A stretch of DNA of 64,000 nucleotides from Microbacterium testaceum StLB037. GTDB lineage: Bacteria > Actinomycetota > Actinomycetes > Actinomycetales > Microbacteriaceae. A program made the translations under genes and the position numbers. The notes below the pieces were generated by a model that worked only from the letters and a program-made list of their open reading frames with translations, was not told where the DNA came from and did not search any database. Positions 1 to 8,465 of the stretch are shown here, in pieces (position 1 is the first letter of the stretch; each line of letters opens with the position of its first letter). The stretch lies in assembly GCF_008763945.1 (NCBI RefSeq), contig NZ_VTQH01000001.1, positions 1,302,110 through 1,366,109 on the forward strand, given 5' to 3'.

Positions 1-480
1 CCCGACCAGACCGCCGCCACCGAGGAGCAGCTCGAGCAGGAAGGCGACATCGCCGCCGACTACCTCGAGGGACTGCTCGACATCGCCGATATCGACGGCG
101 ATCTCGCGATGGACGTGCGCGCCGGGCGTGCCTACGTCTCGGTGGAAGCCGAGGACGATGCCGCGCTGTCGACCCTCTCGCACCCCGACACGGTCCAAGC
201 CCTGCAGGAGCTGACGCGTCTGGCGGTGCAGAACTCGACGGGTCGATTCTCGCGGCTCATCCTCGACATCGGCGGTTCGCGCGACGCCCGTCAGCGTCAG
301 CTCGAGAACCTCGTCGACCGGGCGATCGCCCGCCTCGATGAGGGAGCCTCGCAGGCCTCGCTGCCGGCGATGTCGAGCTACGAGCGCAAGCTGGTGCACG
401 ACATCGCGGCTGACCGTGGCTTCACGTCGGAGTCCTTCGGCGAGGGCGCCGATCGACACACCGTGCTCCGCCGCGGCTGA
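1..480 (+). CDS. khpB: KhpB/Jag-type RNA-binding protein, 3' part
   Basis: The reading frame is open from the first base, so the N-terminus lies outside the window. The visible 159 residues begin PDQTAATEEQ. They contain an acidic linker, a KH-like segment around GDLAMDVRAG-RAYVSVEAED, and then an R3H-type C-terminus (RLILDIGGSRDARQRQLENL, then SYERKLVHDIAADRG and TESF-like SESFGEGADRH). KhpB/Jag is a cytoplasmic RNA-binding protein, and in actinobacteria it sits between yidC and rsmG. Here rsmG follows after 8 bases, as expected. Family assignment rests on the R3H motif and on synteny. Confidence 0.9.
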   Translation, partial: PDQTAATEEQLEQEGDIAADYLEGLLDIADIDGDLAMDVRAGRAYVSVEAEDDAALSTLSHPDTVQALQELTRLAVQNSTGRFSRLILDIGGSRDARQRQLENLVDRAIARLDEGASQASLPAMSSYERKLVHDIAADRGFTSESFGEGADRHTVLRRG

Positions 481-488
481 GTGACAGG

Positions 489-1118
489 ATGCCGGAACAG
501 CTCGAGACCGAGCCGCGCGCCGCGCTGACACTGTTCGGCGAGAACATCGAGAAGGCTCGGCGATTCACGGCGAATCTCGCCGCGCACGGCGAGGAGCGGG
601 GCCTGATCGGTCCTCTCGAGGTGCCACGTCTGTGGACCCGTCACATCCTGAACAGCGCGATCGCGGCGCCCTACTTCGAGGGGCGGGCGGTCGACGTGGG
701 GTCGGGTGCGGGCCTGCCGGGGCTCGTGCTCGCCATCGCTCGACCTGACGTCGAGTGGACGCTGATCGAGCCTATGGAGCGTCGTACGGCGTGGCTGTCG
801 GAGCAGGTGGCGGAGCTCGAGCTGCAGAACGTCACGGTCGCGCGCATGCGTGGCGAGGAGTGGGCTCAGGGTCGAGTCTTCGACGTGGCCACGGCACGTG
901 CGGTGAGCGCCCTGAGGACGTTGCTTCCTTTCACCGCTCCCCTGGTTCGTCCCGGCGGCCGCTTGGTCTTCCTCAAGGGCGCCAATGTCGGCGCCGAGGT
1001 GGAGGCCGCCGCGAAGCAGGTGCGGAAGTATGGCCTTACCGACGTTTCGATCGAGGTCGTCGGCGAGGGTGTCCTCGAGGAGCCGACGCGGGTATTTCTC
1101 GCCACGGTCAGTCGCTGA
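489..1118 (+). CDS. rsmG: 16S rRNA (guanine-N7) methyltransferase RsmG
   Basis: The 209-residue protein has the usual length for RsmG (GidB), which methylates N7 of the 530-loop guanine in 16S rRNA. The S-adenosylmethionine loop GSGAGLPG lies at residues 71-78. It is preceded by the family motif LWTRHILNS (49-57) and followed by an acidic E at the end of strand 2 (LIEPMERR). It starts at ATG 489, 8 bases after the khpB stop, so the two are probably co-transcribed. In related genomes parA follows directly. Here a long non-coding stretch follows instead. Confidence 0.95.
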   Translation: MPEQLETEPRAALTLFGENIEKARRFTANLAAHGEERGLIGPLEVPRLWTRHILNSAIAAPYFEGRAVDVGSGAGLPGLVLAIARPDVEWTLIEPMERRTAWLSEQVAELELQNVTVARMRGEEWAQGRVFDVATARAVSALRTLLPFTAPLVRPGGRLVFLKGANVGAEVEAAAKQVRKYGLTDVSIEVVGEGVLEEPTRVFLATVSR

Positions 1119-1187
1119 CGGCTCGCATGTAGACATGCCCTGCTGCGGCGTGTTCACCTGTGCCTTTCCTATGCGCGTGTGACCGCG

Positions 1188-1215
1188 GAGCGATCGGCGG
1201 GGCCGTCGATCGCTC
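1188..1215 (+). terminator. Stem-loop downstream of rsmG
   Basis: A perfect 9-bp inverted repeat (GAGCGATCG / CGATCGCTC) with a 10-base loop lies 70 bases after the rsmG stop. There is no T-tract, so a factor-independent terminator is possible but not certain. Confidence 0.4.
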
Positions 1216-2179
1216 TCGTGCTCAGGTAGTGACGAGACGACCCCGGAGGCTTCGACTCGCGGGGTGACCCTCATGCCTTCGGTGGACTTCATCGTGTGCC
1301 CGCGTGTCGCGTGGGCTCACGGTCTCGAGGTGCGGTCTCTCACGGCGGGCTTCTCCGCCCCCCGGTGGACCGAAGGATCCTCATGACGAGCGGCCCCGTC
1401 TGCGGTCAGCAGTCGGGACAGCTCGGGAGGGATGGGTCGAAGTCGTGTCCCGCCCTGGTCGCACACGCCGTGTTTCCGCGATTCAGGAGCTCACTAAGTT
1501 GTTGTCAGTGAGGATGGCCATCGCAAACGATCGCGTCGAGGGCCCTGGGGTGGCAGGGGTTTTTCGGGTGGGGCTCAGAAACTGGTGTCGCGGGATCGCC
1601 TCACGAGATCAGCCCGGGTGGGCTTTCGCAGAAGACGCGACCGGTGGCCACGGTCAACGACTGCGCGTGGCGCCCAGCCCGGACGAGCACAGTGCGGCCA
1701 CGATTCCCTTCGCAGCCGCCGACGGTGGGAGTTTTCATCACCGCCCGGTCGTGTCTGTTCGTGGCGCGGGTCTTTCGGAGGCTTGTTCTGTGTGAAGCGA
1801 TCTGCGGTGACGTAGAGATGATGTGCGTGACATGCGGTGAGATGCTTCGCAGCCCGTGAGGACATCGGCATCGGTGTCAGCCACTCCCCCGTGGGTGCCG
1901 TTGTGAGCCGGGTATCAGGGCTGAGGCTGTACGTGTCGATTTTCGCGTCTGTCTCGATCATGGTGTCGTCGCGCGATGGCCTCGCGGTGACACGTAGTGA
2001 TGCTGGGGCTGTGCAGACCCGCTTCACCGGTAGGTCTGCTCACTCGCCAGCCATCACAGGTTGCTCCGTTGCGTCGAAGTCTCGGATCTAACGGCAGTGG
2101 GCCGCATGCGATTGCGATGGTCGGCTCGGCTCTCCCCGGCTTGGGGAAACGTGCCATTGTCTGTTGCGTAACGCCCAAA

Positions 2180-2195
2180 TGTTTCACGTGAAACG
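2180..2195. promoter_or_regulatory. parS site 1
   Basis: TGTTTCACGTGAAACG matches the conserved 16-bp parS consensus TGTTTCACGTGAAACA at 15 of 16 positions. It is the predicted binding site for the ParB encoded 3 kb downstream. Confidence 0.9.
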
Positions 2196-2364
2196 TCCTC
2201 CCCAGCTCGGCGTGCGCATCACAGACGTCAGCGCTGCCGCATGGGCAAACGACGATGCCAGCGGCGTCAATTGCCGGGCCAGCATCCGCCCGCGGAGCAC
2301 AGCGATCATCTCGGTGCTCTCAACTGTCGTCAGAGGTGACGGCGGAGAGCCATCGGAATCAGGA

Positions 2365-2380
2365 CGTTTCACGTGAAACG
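2365..2380. promoter_or_regulatory. parS site 2
   Basis: CGTTTCACGTGAAACG has the full 14-bp parS core, with both outermost bases changed symmetrically. Confidence 0.85.
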
Positions 2381-2640
2381 CAATGGCGGGCCGCTGCTCT
2401 CAAAGTTACGTCGATGATGCAAACGACCCTGATGTGCGGGGTCTGGAGAGTGTGCTCATTGGAGCGCCTGACAGTTCCGTCGGGTACGCAGTCCCCTGGT
2501 CCGGACTCGGGGCGCTGGGGTTCGAGGCCCCTGAAGTCACCGGCCAACGCGTCCTCTACTCTTTTGGCGTCGACAACCGGGTATCAGCCATCCGATCGCG
2601 TCAAAATCGGCGCACCGTAGGGATGGTGTCGACGCGCTCA

Positions 2641-2656
2641 CGTTTCACGTGAAACA
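2641..2656. promoter_or_regulatory. parS site 3
   Basis: CGTTTCACGTGAAACA matches the parS consensus at 15 of 16 positions. Confidence 0.88.
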
Positions 2657-4094
2657 CGATGACAAGCAATCTCAGCCCCGGGGCGCAACCCCGACTTGCG
2701 CGGTATGCGCGGAAAGGCGCGTGTCCCTTTGGCTGGATATAGGACCAACCGCCCATTGCGCTCGCGGGATCTGGGTATGACAGCGGTCCCCCACGACGTG
2801 TCGACTTTGATGAATCAGGTAGGGACCAATGCTCGGCAATTCCATCTCCCGCTGGACAGAGCAACACCATGTTTCGACGGTGGACGAGCCATAGTGCGTG
2901 GACATCCGAAATCCCGGCATGCGGACCGAAACACGCCGTCCGTGGGGGAACCTGTTGGTCGGCGAATAAAGGAGGTGAAGCCGCCGGTATTGGGTGGTTA
3001 GGGGCTGAGATCAATCGACATGTGGGTTCGGAGCGACGAGGGGAAGGTGGACAGCGCACGGTGCGATCGCGTATCGCGTGCTCGCATGGAGTGGAGCGTT
3101 CGGCGGGATCGGAACGACGTGACGGCGCACGCGAAGGACGCGATCGATTGAGCTCTCGGCAGAGTCGAACGGAGACCGCTCACCCGCCCGGGCCGGCGTG
3201 GCATTGAGGGATACGGCTTCAGTCGGTGCGCATGCAAGCGAGTGCACTCGGACCCGTCGGACTGTGGCTCAGGCCGGGGCTGGGCACGCGCGAATTCGCG
3301 GACGGCCTCCTTCACACAGATTCGCCCGTGCGGTCCCGGCTTCGGCCGCCCTCGGCCCGCCGCGGGAAAGACCGTTCAGGGATCCGCTCGCCTGCACGCG
3401 CCAGCCGTGACCTCTGGGCGGGACTGCGCGACCCCCGGCGGGAGGTCCGCTGACGCCTATGTGTGACCGCTCGGGCCCTCGAGGTGGTGGGCGGCGTTCG
3501 TCTGGGCGCCGAAACGCGTCGGTCACGGCGGCATCGTGGAACTCGATCCGGCGTCACCCCTCCGAATGACCGCGCCGTTCGATGAGCGGCTGGTGTCGTT
3601 GAAGGTTCTGAGCTTCGATGCGTCGTGACGTGGTGCGTCTCGGACTGTGGGCCGTTGGCGACGAGAATGCGGCGGCCATGATGCGGAACACCAAGGTAAG
3701 ACCTGACGAGACTCAAGGGTTGATCGAGGCGTTATCGCCCGTTTCCATCCGCCTTCGGAGCGGCCTGCCGCGCTCGTCACGCATCGACCCCGGCATGCCC
3801 ACCGCGTGGAGATGCGTGGACGCGGATCAGCGCCCGCGAGGGTCGCCCTCTGACCCCGAGCATCGCTCTGCAGTGACACTCGTTGATACGTCTGACTGCC
3901 GGCGGAGATCGTACAGGTGCGGCACGTTCGCACCGCCCGCAGGTGTCTTGACCTGCTCAACTCGCAGGACAGGCGGCGCAGCCTGCGCGTGGCTGATACA
4001 ACGCGCTTCGTCACCGCCGGTTCGGTGTGTGTGACGACCGGGGTTGGCCGGTCTGCCTTCTGCACGGCAAGGAGTTCGCTCGCCGGCAGCCTCG

Positions 4095-4110
4095 TGTTTC
4101 ACGTGAAACA
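4095..4110. promoter_or_regulatory. parS site 4 (perfect)
   Basis: TGTTTCACGTGAAACA is identical to the parS consensus. Confidence 0.93.
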
Positions 4111-4245
4111 TTCGCCCGCTCGCGGTGCGACCCACGCCCCAGGCATAACGTTGCGCACGGCACGCGGCGGCAGTTCATGGGGAGTCGGCTTGTCGAACGA
4201 AGCGACCCCCGGTCCTTCGACCTTGTCGAGCTTCCGCAGCGGCGA

Positions 4246-4261
4246 TGTTTCACGTGAAACG
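4246..4261. promoter_or_regulatory. parS site 5
   Basis: TGTTTCACGTGAAACG matches parS at 15 of 16 positions. Confidence 0.9.
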
Positions 4262-4431
4262 GTCGAGGCGCAGTTGGGCGCGTGCGGATGCGGCCGTCGC
4301 CCCGTAAGTCTGCTTGACGCCGCCCCCCGCGCCAGCTGCATTCCCCCGCGCGCCCCGCCGACGCGCCGGAGCTTTGGCGCCTGCGAACCCCCTCCGTCCG
4401 CCCCGCTGTCACGCGACCGAGGGTCCGCGGG

Positions 4432-4437
4432 TAGACT
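4432..4437 (+). promoter_or_regulatory. -10 box of the parAB promoter
   Basis: TAGACT fits the TAnnnT -10 pattern of the main actinobacterial sigma factor. It lies 24-33 bases before the possible parA starts, so transcription would begin just upstream of the ribosome site GGAGAGG (4453-4459). Confidence 0.55.
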
Positions 4438-4461
4438 GGGCGAGTTGTCGACGGAGAGGTG

Positions 4462-4477
4462 TGTTTCACGTGAAACA
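4462..4477. promoter_or_regulatory. parS site 6 (perfect), over the parA start
   Basis: TGTTTCACGTGAAACA is a perfect parS that overlaps both candidate parA start codons (GTG 4461 and GTG 4470). ParB bound here would sit immediately downstream of the parA promoter, suggesting autoregulation of parAB. Confidence 0.92.
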
Positions 4478-5387
4478 GTCCGATGAGGCTCCTGCATCGT
4501 CTTCTTTTGACGACTCCCCCATCGCTCGCGAGATCGCCAATCTCTCCGCGCGTCGCCGCACCCTCGAGGAGACAACGGTCGAGCTGTCCGGTCGCACACG
4601 AGTCTTCACGGTCTCGAATCAGAAGGGCGGGGTGGGGAAGACCACGACGGCTGTTAACATCGCCGCCGCGTTGGTGTCGGTCGGCGCTCGGGTGCTCGTC
4701 ATCGATCTCGACCCTCAGGGCAACGCGTCGACCGCCCTGGGTGTCGCACACAACGCCGAGACGCCGAGCGTGTACGACGTGCTGATCGACGAGTTCCCCC
4801 TTGCTGACATCGTGCAGACCAGCCCGGAGTCCCCCGACCTGCTCTGTGCGCCCAGCACCATCCATCTCGCCGGCGCAGAAATCGAACTGGTGTCGCAGGT
4901 GGCTCGCGAGCACCGCCTTCGCGGAGCTCTTCGCGACTACCTCGACCTCGAGGACAACCACCTCGACTTCGTCATCATCGACTGCCCACCGTCGCTAGGT
5001 CTTCTGACGATCAACGCTTTCACTGCGGCGGATGAGGTTCTCATCCCCATTCAGTGCGAGTACTACGCCCTTGAGGGCCTGAGCCAGCTGCTCGGCAGCG
5101 TGCAGATGATCCAGAAGCACCTGAACCCCGGGCTCCATGTCTCGACCATCCTCCTGACCATGTACGACGGTCGAACTCGACTGGCTCAGCAGGTAGCCGA
5201 GGAGGTGCGGTCCCACTTCACGGACGAAGTCCTGAACACCGTCATCCCGAGATCGGTTCGAGTCTCGGAGGCGCCGAGCTTCGGTCAGACCGTCATCGCG
5301 TACGATGGCCAATCAGCGGGCGCCATCGCCTACCGCGAAGCCGCTGTGGAGATCGTCGCCCGTGACACCACGAAGAAGGGTTCCTGA
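4470..5387 (+). CDS. parA: Chromosome-partitioning ATPase ParA
   Basis: This Walker-type ATPase drives origin segregation together with ParB. The deviant Walker A motif KGGVGKTT is at residues 52-59 from the chosen start. It is followed by VIDLDPQGNAST, the IIDCPPSLG switch and the EYYALEGL region, all typical of chromosomal ParA/Soj. GTG 4470 is preferred because the ribosome site GGAGAGG lies 10 bases before it. GTG 4461 would be only 1 base from that site. About 50 residues precede the ATPase core, longer than Bacillus Soj but usual in actinobacteria. The stop overlaps the parB start by one base, so the two are translationally coupled. Confidence 0.95.
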   Translation: MKQSDEAPASSSFDDSPIAREIANLSARRRTLEETTVELSGRTRVFTVSNQKGGVGKTTTAVNIAAALVSVGARVLVIDLDPQGNASTALGVAHNAETPSVYDVLIDEFPLADIVQTSPESPDLLCAPSTIHLAGAEIELVSQVAREHRLRGALRDYLDLEDNHLDFVIIDCPPSLGLLTINAFTAADEVLIPIQCEYYALEGLSQLLGSVQMIQKHLNPGLHVSTILLTMYDGRTRLAQQVAEEVRSHFTDEVLNTVIPRSVRVSEAPSFGQTVIAYDGQSAGAIAYREAAVEIVARDTTKKGS

Positions 5388-6355
5388 TGGCCAAGAGGAC
5401 CGGCCTGGGTCGCGGTATCGGCGCGCTCATCCCTACCATGGAGCCTTCCGAGGCGCGTCCCGTCGACGTCTTCTTCCCCGATGGAACGAAGGCCAAAGAC
5501 GCTGCCGCCGAAACGTCGGCTGAGGAGACGTCCGACGACTCCCTCGTCACCGTGCCCGGCGCACGCCTCGTCCATATCGATCCGAAAGCGATCGTCCCCA
5601 ACCCGCGGCAGCCCCGAACCCACTTCGATCCCGACGACCTCGCCGAGCTCATCCACTCGGTCCGCGAGTTCGGTGTGCTGCAACCCGTCGTCGTCCGGGA
5701 CAAGGGTGACGGTACCTACGAGCTCATCATGGGTGAGCGCCGCACCCGCGCCTCACGCGAGGCGGGGTTCGAGACGATCCCGGCCGTGGTGCGCGAGACG
5801 GACGATGAATACCTCCTCCGCGACGCCCTGTTGGAGAACCTGCACCGGTCGCAGCTGAACCCTCTCGAAGAAGCGTCGGCCTACCAGCAGCTGCTGGAGG
5901 ACTTCGGCATCACGCAAGAGGAGCTCGCGACGCGCATCGGTCGGTCACGTCCTCAGATCAGCAACACGATACGACTGCTCAAGCTGCCGGTGCCCGTCCA
6001 GCAGCGCGTGGCCGCGGGTGTCCTCAGTGCAGGACACGCTCGCGCCATCCTCTCCTTGGACGATCCGAAAGAGATGCAGAAGCTCGCCGACAAGATCGTC
6101 AACGAGGATCTCTCGGTGCGGGCTGCGGAAGCCGCGGCCAAGATGCCGGGCGTCGCGCCCGTTCGGCAGAAGCCCCAGGCAGGTTCCCAGCGCCTCGGTC
6201 TCGATGCCATTGCAGAGCGGCTCGGAGATCGCTTCGACACGAAGGTCAAAGTGTCGTTGAGCGCTAAAAAAGGCCAGATCAGAATTGATTTCGCGAGCAT
6301 TCAGGATCTTAATCGGATTCTCGCAACCCTGGGCGAAGAGGGCTACACGGGCTGA
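5387..6355 (+). CDS. parB: Chromosome-partitioning protein ParB
   Basis: The 322-residue protein binds parS and spreads as a CTP-dependent clamp. The N-terminal ParB/Srx domain contains NPRQPRTHFD and the nucleotide-binding GERRTRASREAG. A helix-turn-helix follows around ITQEELATRIGRSRPQISNTI. The C-terminal dimerisation segment includes KGQIRIDFASIQDLNRIL. ATG 5387 overlaps the parA stop. The six parS sites just upstream are its predicted targets. Confidence 0.95.
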   Translation: MAKRTGLGRGIGALIPTMEPSEARPVDVFFPDGTKAKDAAAETSAEETSDDSLVTVPGARLVHIDPKAIVPNPRQPRTHFDPDDLAELIHSVREFGVLQPVVVRDKGDGTYELIMGERRTRASREAGFETIPAVVRETDDEYLLRDALLENLHRSQLNPLEEASAYQQLLEDFGITQEELATRIGRSRPQISNTIRLLKLPVPVQQRVAAGVLSAGHARAILSLDDPKEMQKLADKIVNEDLSVRAAEAAAKMPGVAPVRQKPQAGSQRLGLDAIAERLGDRFDTKVKVSLSAKKGQIRIDFASIQDLNRILATLGEEGYTG

Positions 6356-6424
6356 CCCGGCTCCCCCACCCGTCATCTCGCACTCAGCGAACAGGATTCG
6401 GGTCCCGATGTCGGGACCTCGACG

Positions 6425-6430
6425 TACGCT
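6425..6430 (+). promoter_or_regulatory. -10 box for a probably leaderless transcript
   Basis: TACGCT ends six bases before GTG 6437, which puts the predicted transcription start at or next to the start codon. No ribosome site is visible. Confidence 0.45.
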
Positions 6431-6436
6431 GGAACA

Positions 6437-6784
6437 GTGACAGCGAACGACGACACTCCGCGCCGTCGCGCCAGCCTCGAGCTCTTGCGCGCCGAGGCAT
6501 CCGACGAACTCGCGGTCCTGATCCACGAGAGGCTCCGCGGCGGTGAAGACCCGTGGGACTTCATGGAAGACCTCCCGAGCGTCGACGAACTGGTTGTTCT
6601 GACTCTGCGCGCGGACAACATCTCCGAGAACGGCGGCGTGCGGCCGACGCGAGCACGCAACTATCGCGTGCTCCGCCAGATCGCGCTGGACTATCCCCCT
6701 CTCACGAAGGCTGTGTGGCGCATTCTGGGCGACGAAGAACCGCACCGGCGCTGGGACGCCAGCGTCCGTCTCGACGCCTCCTGA
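6437..6784 (+). CDS. Conserved hypothetical protein downstream of parB
   Basis: The product is 115 residues, soluble, highly charged and without membrane segments (it begins MTANDDTPRRRASLELL). I do not recognise a named domain. Codon use (G or C at third positions) looks genuinely coding, and GTG 6437 sits just behind a TACGCT -10 box. Its position after parAB suggests a small conserved chromosomal gene rather than a shadow. Function unknown. Confidence 0.7.
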   Translation: MTANDDTPRRRASLELLRAEASDELAVLIHERLRGGEDPWDFMEDLPSVDELVVLTLRADNISENGGVRPTRARNYRVLRQIALDYPPLTKAVWRILGDEEPHRRWDASVRLDAS

Positions 6785-6971
6785 GGGGCGCTCAGGCCGT
6801 TCCACGCGCGGGTCGCGTTCAACGAAGTCTCCCTGCGGGCCGCGCGGACGGTACCGATGAAGGATCCCCCCGGCCGAACCGGCGACGGTGGTCCCGCCTG
6901 CGTGCACCAGTGGCAAACGCGGGTGATCGGCATCCCCAATCTTCCGACGTGATCTCACGGGCGCAACGCAA

Positions 6972-7003
6972 ACGTCCCCGGCACCAGGAGGCGCCGGGGA
7001 CGT
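6972..7003 (-). terminator. Terminator-like hairpin after trxA
   Basis: A perfect 11-bp inverted repeat (ACGTCCCCGGC / GCCGGGGACGT) with a 10-base loop lies 15 bases past the trxA stop. On the minus strand it is followed by TTTGCGTTG, a weak T-run. It would end the DUF6049-murJ-trxB-trxA transcript. Confidence 0.65.
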
Positions 7004-7018
7004 GAGATGCGACAGGTG

Positions 7019-7342
7019 TCAGCCGATGAAGGCCGCGAGGTCCTGCTCGAGAGCGAACTTGGGCTTCGCGCCGATGATGGTCGTCTTGACCTCACCGCCC
7101 TGGAACACCTTCATCGCGGGGATGGAGGTGATCTGGTACTTCATCGCGAGGTCGGGGTTCTCGTCGACGTTGAGCTTGAGGACGGTGATCTTTCCCGCGT
7201 TCTCGTTCTGGATCTCGTCGAGGACGGGAGCGACCATGCGACACGGTCCGCACCACTCGGCCCAGAAGTCCACGAGAACGGGTCCGTCGGCCTGCAGGAC
7301 GTCCTGCTCGAACGTTGCGGAGGTCGTCGCCTTGGCAGTCAT
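7019..7342 (-). CDS. trxA: Thioredoxin
   Basis: This is a standard 107-residue thioredoxin that reduces protein disulfides in the cytoplasm. The active site WCGPC has its cysteines at residues 31 and 34, and the cis-proline loop is ITSIPAMKVF. The start ATG 7342 is preceded by the ribosome site AGGAGA. It is the last gene of a minus-strand run after trxB, its electron donor. Confidence 0.96.
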   Translation of the reverse strand: MTAKATTSATFEQDVLQADGPVLVDFWAEWCGPCRMVAPVLDEIQNENAGKITVLKLNVDENPDLAMKYQITSIPAMKVFQGGEVKTTIIGAKPKFALEQDLAAFIG

Positions 7343-7404
7343 TGCATTTCTCCTTAGATGAGAGCGTCAGTTCGTGAAAACGCCGGTGAGACCGGTTTTG
7401 TTCC

Positions 7405-8391
7405 TCAGACGACCGCAGCGTCGGGAAGGCCCTCGATGGGGCTCTCGGCGACGGCGGGTTCGCCGGCCTCGCCACGCGCGGCGAGGAAGTGCTCGACGTC
7501 GAGAGCGGCGACGGTTCCACTGCCGGCGGCCGTGATGGCCTGGCGGTAGGTCGGGTCGATGACGTCACCCGCGGCGAAGACACCGTCCACCGAAGTACGC
7601 GAAGAGCGGCCGTCGACCCAGATGGTGCCCTGGTCGGTCAGTTGCAGCTTGTCGTGCACGAGGTGGGTGCGCGGATCGTTGCCGATGGCGACGAACAGGC
7701 CGTCGAGGGGCAGCTCACGCGTGGTGTCGTCGACCGTCGAGCGCAAGCGCACCCCGTTCACGGCCTCGTCACCGAGGATCTCGTCGACCGCGCTGTTCCA
7801 GATGAACTCGATCTTCGGGTTCGCGAAGGCGCGCTCCTGCATGATCTTCGACGCGCGCAACGAGTCCTTGCGGTGGATGACGTAGACCTTCGACGCGAAC
7901 TTCGTCAGGAAGTTGGCCTCTTCCATCGCGGAGTCACCGCCGCCGACGACGGCGATCGTCCGATCGCGGAAGAAGAACCCGTCACACGTGGCACACCACG
8001 AGACACCGCGGCCGGAGAGGCGCTCTTCGCCCTCGAGGCCGAGCTTGCGGTAGGCCGAGCCGGTCGCGTAGATGACCGAAACGGCCTCTTCGACCTTGCC
8101 GCTTCCGAGGGTGACCTTCTTGACGGGACCGTCGAGCTCCAGCGACACGACGTCGTCGTACAGGACCTGCGCACCGAAACGCTCGGCCTGCGCCTGCATC
8201 TTGGCCATGAGGTCGGGACCCTGGATGCCGTCGGGGAACCCGGGGAAGTTCTCGACCTCGGTCGTGTTCATGAGGTCACCGCCGGCTTCGACGGAGCTCG
8301 CGACGACGAGGGGCTCGAGGTTGGCTCGGGCGGCATAGATGGCGGCCGTGTATCCGGCCGGGCCCGATCCGATGATGATGACGTGACGCAC
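7405..8391 (-). CDS. trxB: Thioredoxin-disulfide reductase
   Basis: This FAD- and NADPH-dependent enzyme reduces thioredoxin. It has GSGPAG (8-13, FAD), the redox pair CATC (C133 and C136), VVGGGDSAMEEA (NADPH) and the terminal FAD motif AGDV. GTG 8391 was chosen because AGGAAGG stands 7 bases upstream and the next residues (RHVIIIGSGPAG) match family N-termini. The frame continues upstream but only as antisense to murJ. The C-terminus carries an extra tail of about 15 residues. trxA follows after 62 bases. Confidence 0.95.
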   Translation of the reverse strand: MRHVIIIGSGPAGYTAAIYAARANLEPLVVASSVEAGGDLMNTTEVENFPGFPDGIQGPDLMAKMQAQAERFGAQVLYDDVVSLELDGPVKKVTLGSGKVEEAVSVIYATGSAYRKLGLEGEERLSGRGVSWCATCDGFFFRDRTIAVVGGGDSAMEEANFLTKFASKVYVIHRKDSLRASKIMQERAFANPKIEFIWNSAVDEILGDEAVNGVRLRSTVDDTTRELPLDGLFVAIGNDPRTHLVHDKLQLTDQGTIWVDGRSSRTSVDGVFAAGDVIDPTYRQAITAAGSGTVAALDVEHFLAARGEAGEPAVAESPIEGLPDAAVV

Positions 8392-8465
8392 GGTTGCGCC
8401 TTCCTCTCGTTGATTCCGTCGGATGAAACCCATGGTAGCCGCGGGGTATTCCACGGCCCCCGGGG

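Larger units (their letters stand above)
1119..4461. other. 3.3-kb gene-free centromere-like region with six parS sites
   Basis: No frame here shows a recognisable protein, a plausible ribosome site with codon bias, or an RNA gene. Base composition looks lower in G+C than the neighbouring genes. The only clear signals are six near-perfect 16-bp parS palindromes (see separate entries), a stem-loop after rsmG and the parA promoter. parS sites bind ParB and nucleate chromosome segregation, so the stretch probably works as a centromere-like landing zone between rsmG and parA. Decayed genes cannot be excluded. Confidence 0.6.

Noticed and set aside
378-1292. A 304-codon minus-strand frame opposite rsmG
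   Set aside because: Its composition is that of the reverse complement of rsmG, with no recognisable motif, and rsmG is certain.
1296-1795. Overlapping plus-strand frames of 71 and 163 codons after rsmG
   Set aside because: No codon bias, ribosome site or motif, and frames overlap each other in different phases, as expected of non-coding GC-rich DNA.
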